Of a stretch of DNA of 64,000 bases, positions 34,641 to 46,020 are shown piece by piece. The position numbers and the translations under genes were made by a program. The notes below the pieces were generated by a model, which worked only from the letters and a program-made list of their open reading frames with translations, searched no databases and was not told where the DNA came from. The stretch's first letter is position 1. Every line of letters starts with the position of its first letter. The DNA comes from Corbicula japonica (taxonomy: Eukaryota > Mollusca > Bivalvia > Venerida > Cyrenidae). The DNA is taken from positions 558,001 through 622,000 of the forward strand of contig JAZAYU010000116.1 in the NCBI GenBank assembly GCA_038501625.1, given 5' to 3'.

Positions 34641-35198
34641 ATCATTTATCAGTTACCATTTATCAGCATTTTGAGTGCAATACTCTTATTATTTGAAGTG
34701 TGTATCATACAGTAACTGTATATGCATGGTGTCAAGAAAATCATGTTTCTATGTGTTATTTTTAATCAAATGTTACTGAGCATCACATAGTGTATTTGAT
34801 TCTAAAATCCCCCCACCCACACACACACATTGAGTTTAAATATTTTTGAAGGAAATTCATTCACCCTTAAAGATTAAATTGAAAGTGCCATCAGCAAAAC
34901 ATAAACCTTAGGTTTTGATCTTGATTTATCTTACATCTATAGTTTTATTTAATTTATTTTATCAGTGATCCAAATTCCTGTAAAGCACTTTGAAGACTGT
35001 ACCTTAAACTTTGTAAGTAGATATTGTTGAAAACTGTTTTATTTCTGACCATTTTAAATTGAAAAATAATTACTGTTTGTGAAGAAGTGTTTTGATCAAG
35101 ATCATTCAAGCGTCTGTATTCAGGCAGATTTTTCAAGGTGTTTGTGTAAGAAGACATTTATGGGAACTACCTTAAAAATCATTAAATGTGGTGAACTC

Positions 35199-35393
35199 GT
35201 TAATCCATATATACTGTTATCGTGTGGGTGAACTGTTTTGATCCAGATCAGTGGACACCTCAGTGATCAGGGTCTAAACTGTTTGCTTATTGAATAATTT
35301 GGTCATTTCCAAGCAAACAGGCGAACAGTGCAAAGCCTGATCAGACAGCTGGTTTATGTGATAAAATGCTTATATATTGAGGAAAGAGTTAAC
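35199..35393. repeat. Family M copy, intergenic
   Basis: TTAATCCATATATACTG at the left, GAGGAAAGAGTTAA at the right, GATCCAGATCAGTGGACAC inside. Confidence 0.65.
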
Positions 35394-36349
35394 ACTTATG
35401 TTGTTTAATTTTTTGTATGTTAGGCCCCATTTAAACAGTTGATGCCAAATTGGTAATTTTATTTTAAGTTACCTTCTGTTTTGATCAGTTGTCATGCGTT
35501 ACTTTATTTCTGGTTTTCTTTTTAAACAGCAATTAGTGAAAATTGTTAAACAGATATTTCATGGATTGCTGGTACACTTCAAATCTCATCTTTTTTCCTA
35601 TTGGTGGTAAGTATAAGTTTATCATGTGGTTATCGGTGGCCCAACGGAGATATCGGTTGTAGGCAGGCTGTAGATTGGTGATATCAGTTGTAGACAGGTT
35701 GTAGGCAGATTATTTGTAAAACATTTTCACCGATCAAGAATTTCAAACATTTAAAAAAATCCCATTTGGTATTTTTGCACTGATGAAACTTATCTTTCCC
35801 CAATAGCAGTTGATAGGTGGAAAACACGTGACCCATTGGTGATATCGGTGTTAAATCGCTTGTCATCAGTACACTTCATAATTTGGCTTAAAAAAAACCT
35901 ATGGCTCTGTGTAACTGGGGTGTTACTCTGTTTACACCACTTGTTGACAAAATAGAGACCGTCATTCTTATTGTGTATTTAACCCAATTGTTCTTTTATT
36001 CTTTGTAAGTAAGCTTGTAGCTTGTTTCCATCAAATGTTGTCATAAAAATAGGGGTTAGGCATTCTATTTATGTACTAATTCCAGTGTTATTTTTGTAGA
36101 TGTTAGAATGTGTTTTGCAAGTTTCACAGTTTTATCTCTGAAAAGTTGTAACTCAAAGAAATGTGTTGTTGCATATAAAATATATAAAAATTGCAAAAAG
36201 TATTCTTGAGTTTTGTTTTGAATCTTAAAAATGGTTAGCAGTCTGAAATCAAATGGAATTTGTCCCCATGGCTTTGTTCGGACACCATAGGATTATTCAG
36301 TTGGTAAATAGCAAAAAGTGAAGTTAACTCGGAAAGAGGAGACATTCTT

Positions 36350-36500
36350 AACCTTTTACTCTGTAGATACACCCTTATTGCATGTTTCAGCCACATGTTA
36401 ACCCTTTACTCCATAAAAACGGGTATTAACACACGGGACCAGTGTAGATCCAGATCAGCCGGCACATCAGTGCCAACTGATCTGGTTGCAGATGGGTTTA
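36350..36500. repeat. Family M, two stacked left ends, intergenic
   Basis: TTAACCTTTTACTCTGTAGA and, 50 bp on, TTAACCCTTTACTCCATAAA, then GATCCAGATCAGCCGGCAC. The second half of the element is missing. Confidence 0.65.
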
Positions 36501-37079
36501 AACACATACTGAGTTACTTCCCTTTGAAATACTAGACTCTTTCTGTGCAACCACCACTGTGAATTCAGTGCCACTTTTTTTTGGAAGTTTCACTTAGCAT
36601 TGGAAATGCCTGTAATTATCAGCAAATAAACACTTGTTTCTTTTTCAAGCCTAGTGTGTAGTATGATATAGGATCATTCATGTTCAGGCTGTTTATCAGC
36701 AACCACAAGCTTGAATTCAGTAACACTGTTCAGGGTCTTTTTAATTGATTAAATAGACCCTGCACTGTTCAATAACAACTTAAACTACATTTTTAATATG
36801 AAGAGATTTTTAAAGTGTTTTTTGCTGTTCTCTTCTTTAGTGGTGAGCACTTGCTGGAAAACTGAATTAAATATATAGCAACAACCTGCTGGAGTTGAAA
36901 TCTTCAAAGAAACTCTCAATACTTCGGCACTAAAGCACCAGATGAACATCTTATTTTTCAAGTCCTGCAAGTTGTATTTTTTCATAAATAGAATAATTAA
37001 TATAATGTCACTGGCCTTGATGATCCAGTAAATATAAATTGTTCCACAGAGGAAGAAGACTGCATCATTTGTTCTTTAT

Positions 37080-39284
37080 TATACCCCCGTATACGAAGTA
37101 TAGGGGGTATAAAGGAGTCATCATCCGGTTGGTTGGTTGGTTGGGCGGTCTGTCTGTGGCACTTACAGCGTCAACAGTTTTCAAGATATCGACTTGAAAC
37201 TTTAACCATATGTTCGTGAGGACATTTGCGCGAACAGTTTTTTTTCTCATTTGGATCAGTCCATTATTTTTCGGAGGGGAGCACGATTTAACAAAATCTT
37301 GTGACGCGAACTTCTTCTCCAGTTTTTAAGATATTGACTTGAAACTTGATACACATGTTCGACTTGAAGTGTAGATGTGCGTGACATATTTTTCGTGTGG
37401 ATTAGTCCATTATTTTTTGCAGGGGACATGATTTAACAAAATCGTGTTATGCAAACTTCTAAATCTTGTGATGCGAACTACTTCTACAGTTTTTAAGATA
37501 TTGACTTGAAACTTGATACATATGTTCGGCATGAAGTGTAGATGTGCGTGACATATTTTTCGTGTGGATTAGTCCATTATTTTTTGCAGGGGACATTATT
37601 TAACAAAATCGTGTTATGCAAACTTCTAAATCTTGTGATGCGAACTACTTCTACAGTTTTTAAGATATTGACTTTAAACTTGATACATATGTTCGGCATG
37701 AAGTGTAGATGTGCGTGTCATATTTTTCGTGTGGATTAGTCCATTATTTTTTGCAGGGGACATGATTTAACAAAATCTTGTTATGCAAACTTCTAAATCT
37801 TGTGATGCGAACTTCTTCTACAGTTTTTAAGATATTGACTTGAAACTTGATACATATGTTCGGCATGAAGTGTAGATGTGCGTGACATATTTTTCGTGTG
37901 GATCAGTCCATTATTTTTCGGAGGGGAGCATGATTCAACAAAATCTTGTGACGCGAACTACTTCTACAGTTTTTAAGATATTGACTTGAAACTTGATACA
38001 CATCTTCGGCATGAAGTGTAGATGTGCGTGACATATTTTTCATCTGGATCAGTCCATTATTTTTTAGCAGGGGAGTATGATTCAACAAAACCTTATGACA
38101 CGAACTACTTCTACAGTTTTTAAGATATTCACTTGAAACTTGATACACATGTTCGGCATGAAGTGTAGATGTGCGTGACATATTTTTCATGTGGATCAGT
38201 CCATTATTTTTTGCAAACTTCTACACTTACTATGTCAACAGTTTTCAAGATATCAACTTGAAACTTTCAACATATGTTCGTGAGTACATTTGCGCAAATT
38301 TTCTTTTCGTCTCATGTGGATCAGTCCATTATTTTTCGGAGGGGAGCCCGATTTAACAAAATCTTGTGACGCGAACTACTTCTACAGTTTTTAAGATATT
38401 GACTTGAGACTTACTACATTTGTTTGTTATGAAGTGTAGATATGTGTGACATATTTTTCGTGTGGATCAGTCCATTATTTTTTGCAGGGGACATGATTTA
38501 ACAAAATCGTGTTATGCAAACTTCTACACTTACTACGTCAACAGTTTTCAAGATATCGACTTGAAACTTTAAACATATGTTCTTGGTACATTTGCGCAAA
38601 TTTTGTTTCTCTCATGTAGATCAGTCCATTAGTTTTCGGAGGGGAGCACAATTTAACAAAATCTTGTGACGCGAACTACTTCTACAGTTTTTATGATATT
38701 GACTTGAAACTTGATACATATGTTCGGCATGAAGTGTAGATGTGCGTGACATATTTTTCGTGTGGATCAGTCCATTATTTTTTGCAGGGGACATGATTTA
38801 ACAAAATCGTGTTATGCAAACTTCTACAGTTTTCAAGATATCGACTTGAAACTGAAATCATATGTTCTGCATGAAGTGCGCATGTTAGTGACATATTTCT
38901 TATGGATCAGTCCATTTTTGGTTTGAGGGGAGAATTATTTAACAAAATCTTATGACACAAACTACTTCTCCAGTTTTCAAACTTTTAACATACGTTCGTG
39001 ATTAGATTTGCATGACATATTTTTTTTTCATTTGGATCAGTCCATTATTTTTTAGAAGGGGAGCACGATTCAACAAAATCTTCTGACGTCAACTACTTTT
39101 ACAGTTTTGTTTACATCCGGTGAAAACCCAAGTTGCTATTTTTAAACACAACTTTTGCAGCAAATTTTCAGGATTTCAATTATTTTTCAACTTTCACCCA
39201 TGAAAGATGCAAACATCATTTCTGTATACTCTGACAAAGCAGTATTACGGGGGTATTAATCACCTTCAGTGATAGCTCTAGTTT
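37080..39284 (+). mobile_element. Helentron-type element with about 167 bp units (HINE family B)
   Basis: ATACCCCCGTA (37081-37091) is exactly inverted at 39246-39256. A stem ATCAC-cttca-GTGAT (39259-39273) and CTCTAGTTT follow. The left end itself folds (TATACCCCC..GGGGGTATA). Units repeat AAGATATTGACTTGAAACTTG at 37327, 37495, 37662 and 37829 (167-168 bp), then shorten where a GTTATGCAAACTTCTAAATC segment is missing. It is intergenic between CDT1 and NUDT19. ORFs 37542-37739 and 37903-38190 are repeat artefacts. Confidence 0.75.
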
Positions 39285-39693
39285 AAACCTAAAACATATA
39301 CTTCAAGATACATTTCAAGGAAATGAATGATTTATTACAGTTTCCACTCTTTCAAACTGCTACTAGGGTACATAAAATTTAGTTCTTATTCCACACAATT
39401 ATATGAGTTCTATTAAGGAGATGAACACTCCAAGAAAACAATCTACCTTCACTTTTTCTAGATAACTGCATGGGAGGGGACATATATGTTTTTGTAGAAA
39501 AAAAAACATCCAAGTTGTTTGATGCTATTGCTAAGAAAATAGACTGTCTCATTCATGAAGCGAAAGGCTTCAAAATAGTGGGGGACTATTGTGTTGCTTG
39601 GCATAAACTGAATTTTATAGATATGAAACTTTAAACTTGTCCAAGGTGTGATTAGATCCCATGCAAAAGTTACAAATAAAACAGCAGTAAATA

Positions 39694-39861
39694 CAGTTGA
39701 ACTTGCCTTAGCAGCCACCTGCATTCAGCAATCACCTTTCTTAAACAGCCAGTTTGAGTATGACATTGTTCTTATTTTTACCCTATCTTAAGCAGCCACC
39801 TGTGTTAAGCAGACACTTTTTGTGGCTCCCTTGGATGGCTGTTTTAACACAGGTTTGACTG
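39694..39861. mobile_element. 168 bp mariner-like short element
   Basis: TA-CAGTTGAACTTGCCTTAGC at the left, ACACAGGTTTGACTG-TA at the right. The interior repeats (C)TTAAGCAGCCACCTGTGTTA. Intergenic. Confidence 0.7.
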
Positions 39862-40478
39862 TATGTCAAAATCAATTTTCAAACTTCCACCATTCAGGAA
39901 CCATGGTGGGTACCCAGCGATGTTAAAAGAACATGTTAAACCTTCCCTCGTGCATTGTACACTTGTGTTTCATCTGTTGACTAATGGGTACAACTGGGAA
40001 ATAAAGACTTGCTCATGCCTAACACAAACTTGCAGGAAAGATTTAGTTTACTAGTATAAGGTTGCAAACTAAGACCAAATACAGGATGGTGAAAGACCCT
40101 GACAATCCTTGACATATTTCTTTGAATGGTGGAGCTAAAATAATATCTGAATCAGGTTAATATTCAAAGTATTCAGTTTAGATAATTGAAATGAGTGAAG
40201 TGTAATTTAAAAAACATGAAATGAGTAACCATGTTTTGGAAGTTTTGTGCAAAAAAAAACCCACCCAAGATGGCTATTCCTTTCAATTCTAACTTGAATT
40301 TATCTTGTGATGCATGTTAAGTATACACGCTTTGGCAAGTTTTCATCAGGCTGGACATGCCAATCACATGATTATAGTTGTATTTACATGAAACCAGCAT
40401 CTACCTGCTATAAAGTGTATAATGTAAGGCACTGATAGAGAAAGCGGCTTGTATTGTGTTAACAAGGCTTTTTTTTAT

Positions 40479-40731
40479 TATGCCCCCACGAAGTTGGAGG
40501 CATAGTTGCACTTGTCCGTATATACGTCAGTCTTCAAAATCTTGTGGCATCAACTCCTCATTTACTATCAGGTAGATTTCTTTCAAACTTGCACAGATAA
40601 TTAAGCACGATGTGTAGATGATTGTAAAGAGAAAAAAATTCCTGCAACCATTTTTACCAGAGTTATGGCCCTTTGTTACAAATGTTGTTGTAGCAGTTCG
40701 AGCATCAGTGTCTGAGAACACATTCTAGTTT
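40479..40731 (+). mobile_element. Short Helentron-type element (HINE family E)
   Basis: Begins with a foldback TATGCCCCCACGAAGTTGGA then GGCATA and ends GTGT-ctgaga-ACAC (40708-40721) plus CTAGTTT. It has one unit only, with the typical TTTCAAACTTGCAC and GTTATGGCCC(T) words shared with other families. Subterminal inverted repeats are not clear. Confidence 0.5.
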
Positions 40732-41428
40732 CAAATACATGTACTAGCTGTTATAAAGACATACTCTAAGCAAGTTTGATGTATATCAAATGACACTTGT
40801 GACCTCTATTACTCTGTTACTGTTTATCTTTGATTTGATTTAGCGACCTCAGTTATATGTATTCCCATTTCAAATTCATGCAAGATATCTACTGTAGGCA
40901 GATACCCTAGTTTAAACTCATTGAAGTATTATTGAAACACATTCAGAAATTTAGATGATAACTGGACAAAAAATGTGATCTTCACTGTGTTACCAAGCAA
41001 ATATTTAAACAGCCGGTTGTACAAAATAATTATCAATATCAACACATACATTCTGTCAGAGCAAGTTTGATGATAATCCAATAAAAATGAAAGCTCTCTA
41101 ATGTGTTAACAAGGGGTTTTCTTAACTAGTGAGCAAATGTTAACCCCAGTTGGTGGTGATATAAAGTTGTGTAAGATACCCGGTATTATGAAGCCAAAGA
41201 CTCAGCAACTCTGATGGTAACTGGATGAAAATTGTGACTGCCAGGGTGTCATCTAACCAAATGTTGTTCACAGATGACATAACATACTATGATCCTAAAG
41301 GCTTACCATAAACACATCATAAAACTTCTATTTACATTTTCTATAAATAAATATTAACATTGTTATCTTATCAAATTACACTGTTTTACATGATGCACAC
41401 TAACCAGACATGAGCAAAAATCAAACTG

Positions 41429-41434
41429 TTTATT
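41429..41434 (-). terminator. Candidate NUDT19 polyadenylation signal
   Basis: AATAAA on the minus strand lies about 22 bp beyond the stop codon. It would give a very short 3' UTR. Other AATAAA copies lie further downstream near 41340. Confidence 0.35.
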
Positions 41435-41456
41435 TAAGGTGGTTACAAAACCAAAT

Positions 41457-44400
41457 TCACAGCCTTGATAGAGGAATCTGAGCCTCTTGCATAAAGTCAA
41501 ATACAGGAGTGACTTGTCCATCTGCCATCTTGACATTACTAAAGAATGACCTATTAATGCCCCCTTGAACGTCGCTAACCATCTCGGACCTGTTTATGTT
41601 GGGGAACTGGACTCTAAGCTCGGCTAATGTCTCTGACCTTGACATTGGGGGTCTTTCTTCCTCTTTATCAGGGTTCTCTGGGTACAGGTCATCACCTAAG
41701 GAGGTAAGCACACTGTGAATTACTTGGCACTATCAAAATACTATTGCTTGAGTAAGCAATGCATATCTTCATTTTCTAATGCAGTTCAGTTTGCAAAACA
41801 GTACCCAACCATGTTTATTTATTCTATTATAACCCTTGAAATAGTAATAAAGCTCTTTTCCAAACCTGGGTTGTCATCATGATCGTAAGGTAAAATAGAC
41901 AAATTGTAAGTTTTTATGAAAATACCAGAATCTTATTATATTAAACTTGATTTCTTTGCCAAAACATCTACTTGTAACTTAGAGGCTGGGAATCTAGATT
42001 TGACTTTAATTCATGTGTGACCAGCATAGATCCAGATCAGCCTGCACATCTTTTCAATCTGATCAGGATCTACACTTTTTGAGATTTCAGACCAAGAAGC
42101 AAACAGTGTAGATTCTGTGATCAGACTGCATGGATATGCAGGATTTACTGGGACTACACTTGTTGTTCTTTGGATGCAAGTCATATCTCTTGAGTAATTA
42201 GGAGAGGTAATAAAAACAGATGCTCTGGGTTCGCAACAACAAAAAGCCAGTTTGGTCATACTATCAATATTGCCTGGATTAACTGCCAGACAAGGGTTTT
42301 CTGATATGTAAGAAATGGTATCTACCCTATCACAGTTCTTAGGTTTGGATGGAAAATTCCAATCTTTTGTGTTTGTATTGAACTTTTCCATTAAAACTTT
42401 GCATGTGCTAAAGAACCTTACAATTTGATTCAAATAAAGCTTAAGTTAGGATTACCCGGATATAAGAAGAGTACACCATCAGCGCAGACACAAGTGACAG
42501 GAAACCAGCACTGAGCTCGAACTGCAGACCTCTCCCAAGCAAACTGCTTGAGCCTTTCAGCATCTGTGAAGTTGAGCAATCTGCCAAGTTCAACAATCTG
42601 TGGGGGAGCCAATTTGAGGTCATTCTCAGGGTCCTTGTGCTTCATTAGAAAACCACTTGCTGACGTCCACTGTAAATTTAGTAATTTTAATGACATTAAT
42701 ATAAGACAAACAATTCAAAGACCTATGGAACTTCATAAAAACAAAACATAAAATTGTGTAGAATCTAACTATAACATAGCCTGGTCCCCCACGATACCGG
42801 TGTAGTAAATGAATATGTAAATAAATCACAAGAACTAAAACTCAACTGATAAAAATTCTAACTCAATTTCTTTATCAATATCCTATCTTCTAGTTACTTT
42901 CAAAAAAAAGTTCTATTACTTTCACAATTTATTGTTAATGGATGTAAACAATGGCAGCCATATTTAATATTAGTAATCTAGGTCACCCCATCATGTGACC
43001 GGTGTAATGGTAAAATAATCCTTTTTTTCCCGCCAATAATGATAACAATGGTGTCACATGACTTTTCCTCAATGAAAAATGACGTCAATAGTTACCTAAC
43101 TGGACTTTAGTAGTAAAAATGTGTATTTGGTTTCAAATGAAGATAAGGATATTAGGACTCATTAGGAGTCATCATAACATAAGGATTTATGAAGGAAAAA
43201 TTAGTGTATAAGGTAAATGTTGTAATATTCTCCAGACACTTCTTCATTATAGCGCACATTGCATTTTACGGTAGAGTAGTAAAAATCACTCAAGCTTGTC
43301 GAGGTAAACAACCAGCAGGTGGTGCATCGTCGAAAAAACCCGCGATTTTTTGTTTACATCGGTACCGTGGAGCCACCGGTACCGTGGGGTTCGAGTATAT
43401 GTTGTGCATGATTTATTAAAAGTGCTGAATCATAAGGTTTGTCAATAATCTGATGATTAGCGAAAGTCCTTTATTGCTGTGAGATTTTTGTTTATTTGGC
43501 AACTTGATATAATTACCACCCTGGGCAACTAATTACCGATTTTTATGGTGGTCCGGCAGACTAGCTCTTTAAAGTTTTACTGGCCCGGCAGATCAAAGCT
43601 GGGCACCAGGCAGAGGATATGTCAGTCCCTGCTGATGGATTAAATCATACTATAATTCATGTAAATCTTTTAAATGGTTAAAAGAAACATAAAACAATCT
43701 TAAGATATTTGAAACATGAAATTCATTTATCAATTTATATGAATATTTTAACACTGCAATTCTAAAAAATATGAACTACAGAACTAACCTCTAACTCAGT
43801 TGTCTCCTTATCACAATGGACTGCATTTGGCGTGTAGTCCAGAACACACACAAAGAATGCTGTATCATATCTGCGCCCTTTCTTTCCACCAGGCAGGATT
43901 GGTGTCAACCAGTTGGACCACTCATACAATGACCAGATGTCAGGTAACACATTCAGTTCTTTGCACATTGAGATAAACTCACATGCATCTTCATTTATTT
44001 TCTCCCGCCAGATTTTCAGTATAGAGTCAGAAAGTATTGATGATTTACCAGATAAGGGATGATCATTTTCACTTTTACTGTCAGTTTTAACTTGATTTAT
44101 GTCCCTAACAAGTAAGATGCCCGATTCTTCAAATGTTTCTCTTATTGCACATATTCTAAAGGCAAGTTCACTTGGTATTTTAGAAAATTCCGACGGTCTT
44201 GGACGACTAAACATGTAAGCACCTTCACCACCCCTACTCAGAAATCGATCGGTGTATTTAACTGTTTCATTTCCTGCTTTATTAAAAAGTTCCATCCATT
44301 CTTGAGAAAAATCTGAATCATGAGCAACACCTCCTGGAAAGACGTGAAGACTGGGCATAAACTTTGATTTTCCGCTTCTTTTCAGCATTAAAATCTCAAA

Positions 44401-44496
44401 GTTGGTGGTTTGAAAAGACGTGACAGCTGGTTTTCTAGTCTTGGCAACAAGAAGAAGTGTTGCGGCTTCTCTCCAGTGCTTAAGTATATGTGACAT
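41457..44496 (-). CDS. NUDT19: NUDT19, acyl-CoA/CoA diphosphatase, complete, 3 exons
   Basis: Exons: 44496-43789, 42669-42456, 41695-41457. Together they give 1161 nt, 386 residues plus TGA; human NUDT19 has about 375. The family cleaves CoA and acyl-CoA to 3',5'-ADP and (acyl-)phosphopantetheine in peroxisomes. After the first strand (AATLLLVA, FEILMLKRSG) comes HVFPGGVAHDSDF. A long insertion follows, as usual in this family, before the rest of the Nudix box, AFRICAIRETFEESGILL, with the catalytic R-E-x-x-E-E. The C-terminus is S-R-L, a recognisable type 1 peroxisomal targeting signal. Exon 2 encodes a conserved LAPPQIVELGRLLNF stretch. The gene is convergent with CDT1 and divergent from PEPD. 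The start is the only ATG that gives a full Nudix fold. Confidence 0.93.
42005..42175. repeat. Family M fragment, NUDT19 intron 2
   Basis: GATCCAGATCAGCCTGCACA and AATCTGATCAGGATCTACAC inside; both ends are worn. The ORF 42011-42433 crosses it and is not a gene. Confidence 0.65.
42785..43387. mobile_element. 0.6 kb inverted-repeat element in NUDT19 intron 1
   Basis: CCCCCACGATACCGGTG at the left is inverted as CACCGGTACCGTGGGG at the right. A second GGTACCGTGG copy precedes the right end. No ORF of note. Confidence 0.5.
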
Positions 44497-46020
44497 TATT
44501 GAATGAAATGACAGAACGTAAACAAATAAAAGAGAAACTGACTTATCCTACTTATTGACCTCCATGTTTATTTCGATCTGTGTAGAACAGACGCTCGATT
44601 TAGTGCTACTACTAAATTTAGAAATGTAGTCCTATTCACAAAATGAAGGTTTTTCCGCGTAACGGAACCACATTTATTTAGAGCCAAATTACACAAAATA
44701 ATTTTGCATTAATTGATTAACTTTCTTACAGTTATAACAATAAAGGAAAAAATAAAAACGACAAAATACAATAAGTTAAATTATCGGATAAAACAAACGT
44801 GGATTATTTATTAAGCACTGTATACAAAATCAAGGAAAACAAGTTGAATGTTAAATTAATTGCAAAATTTAAGTTTTGATTTGTTCTCGGTAAAAAAAAT
44901 CGGAAAACTAACACAAATTAAAATTTATTTTCTAACGAAAAATAGGAATTCAACAACCCTTTGGGAAAAAAGGTGAAACTTGCATACCAAGAATAGTCAC
45001 GCCCAGAAAACACATCCTCCACACATAGCCAATAAGCAGAGAGGAAAAGAGACCACTGGTTTTTGCGAAAAATCTATTATTAAAAAGACACCATAAACAA
45101 GTGACGAAAACGTAAATCTGGTGGGTTACCACATGGTAACGGCCAGTGGCAAAACAATTCGCCAACAGTAGGGGGTGTAAACCAGGTTTTAGGGTGCACC
45201 AACCTCACACTTGTCCACAACGGTTCTCATATGAACATCCAAATAAGATATCTTGATGAATTAACAATAACCACCATCAATTCCGCAGTTACACACAAGC
45301 ATAGCTAATGATATTTTCAAGCAAAATAAGCTGGTACTCAATGACCACACTGAGATTAGAGCATCTGAAACATAATAGCACGATTTCAGGAATAAAAGAA
45401 AGCTTCCACGTTCGTTTGCAAGATTTACTTAGATACCTTCATAAAATCGTAAAATATACTAACAGAATGGAATGCGAGTTGACATTCTTTTTTTCTTGAC
45501 CGATTTAACATACTTTTAATGAAAGCTGCATCTTCGTTTATTTTCTCCCGCCAGATTTTCAGTATAGAGCCAGAAAGTATCGATGATTTACCAAATAAGG
45601 GATGATCATTTTCACTTTTTCTGTCATTTTTAACTTGATTTATGTCCCTAACAAAGAAAGATGTCCGATTCTTACTTTATCAATCAGGAATTGTCATATT
45701 CGTTTATAAAGGAAAGTTATCATCATCTCTTCAAATTTTTCCACACAATTCAATATTTTAAACAGGGTCGCTAAAAGACCACCTGTAAAGAAGAAATAAC
45801 TGCGAACAGAATGCAGTTATTTAACTTTCTTCTCCGCTACGACCATTTCATTTCTTAATATGTCCATTTCGCAGAAAAATCCTCACTTTGCGAAAGAACT
45901 TCATTCCGCATATTAGTACACTCGAAGGGGCGTAACGATAATTAAGCATTTCATGGACCTAGAACACCCCGGATCAAAGTCTACTTTCATTTTGAACGGA
46001 GAGAAGAACTACTGAAGAAA
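44497..46020. other. Divergent NUDT19-PEPD intergenic region
   Basis: 1.5 kb between the two start codons. Apart from the NUDT19 exon fragment at 45528-45673 I see AT-rich sequence with no clear gene or transposon ends. Promoters of both genes must lie here. A CG-containing stretch at about 45900-45995 just before the PEPD start is the likeliest PEPD promoter. Confidence 0.5.
45528..45673 (-). pseudogene. Duplicated fragment of NUDT19 exon 1
   Basis: About 146 bp that closely repeat 43985-44129, the part of NUDT19 exon 1 encoding the region from the Nudix helix to the linker. Identity by eye is around 90%. At least one extra base breaks the frame (AAGAAAG where the gene has AGTAAG). It lies 1.0 kb upstream of the NUDT19 start in the same orientation. 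No neighbouring exon sequence is copied, so it is a partial duplication and not a second gene. Confidence 0.85.

Larger units (their letters stand above)
33378..41456. other. CDT1-NUDT19 intergenic region (convergent genes)
   Basis: 8.1 kb with no gene that I can support. It holds the CDT1 3' UTR, family M copies near 34300, 35200 and 36350, short elements at 34367 and 39694, the HINE at 37080-39284 and the short HINE at 40479. Listed ORFs here are under 100 codons and have no recognisable family. 35620-35870 has a few degenerate GGTGATATCGGTTGTAGGC-type words of unknown origin. Confidence 0.6.

Noticed and set aside
42011..42433. 140-codon minus-strand ORF in NUDT19 intron 2
   Set aside because: It partly crosses a family M repeat, has no recognisable domain, and the NUDT19 exons splice cleanly around it.
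43385..43400. GGTTCGAGT word resembling a tRNA/SINE B box
   Set aside because: No A box or cloverleaf could be found upstream at the right spacing.
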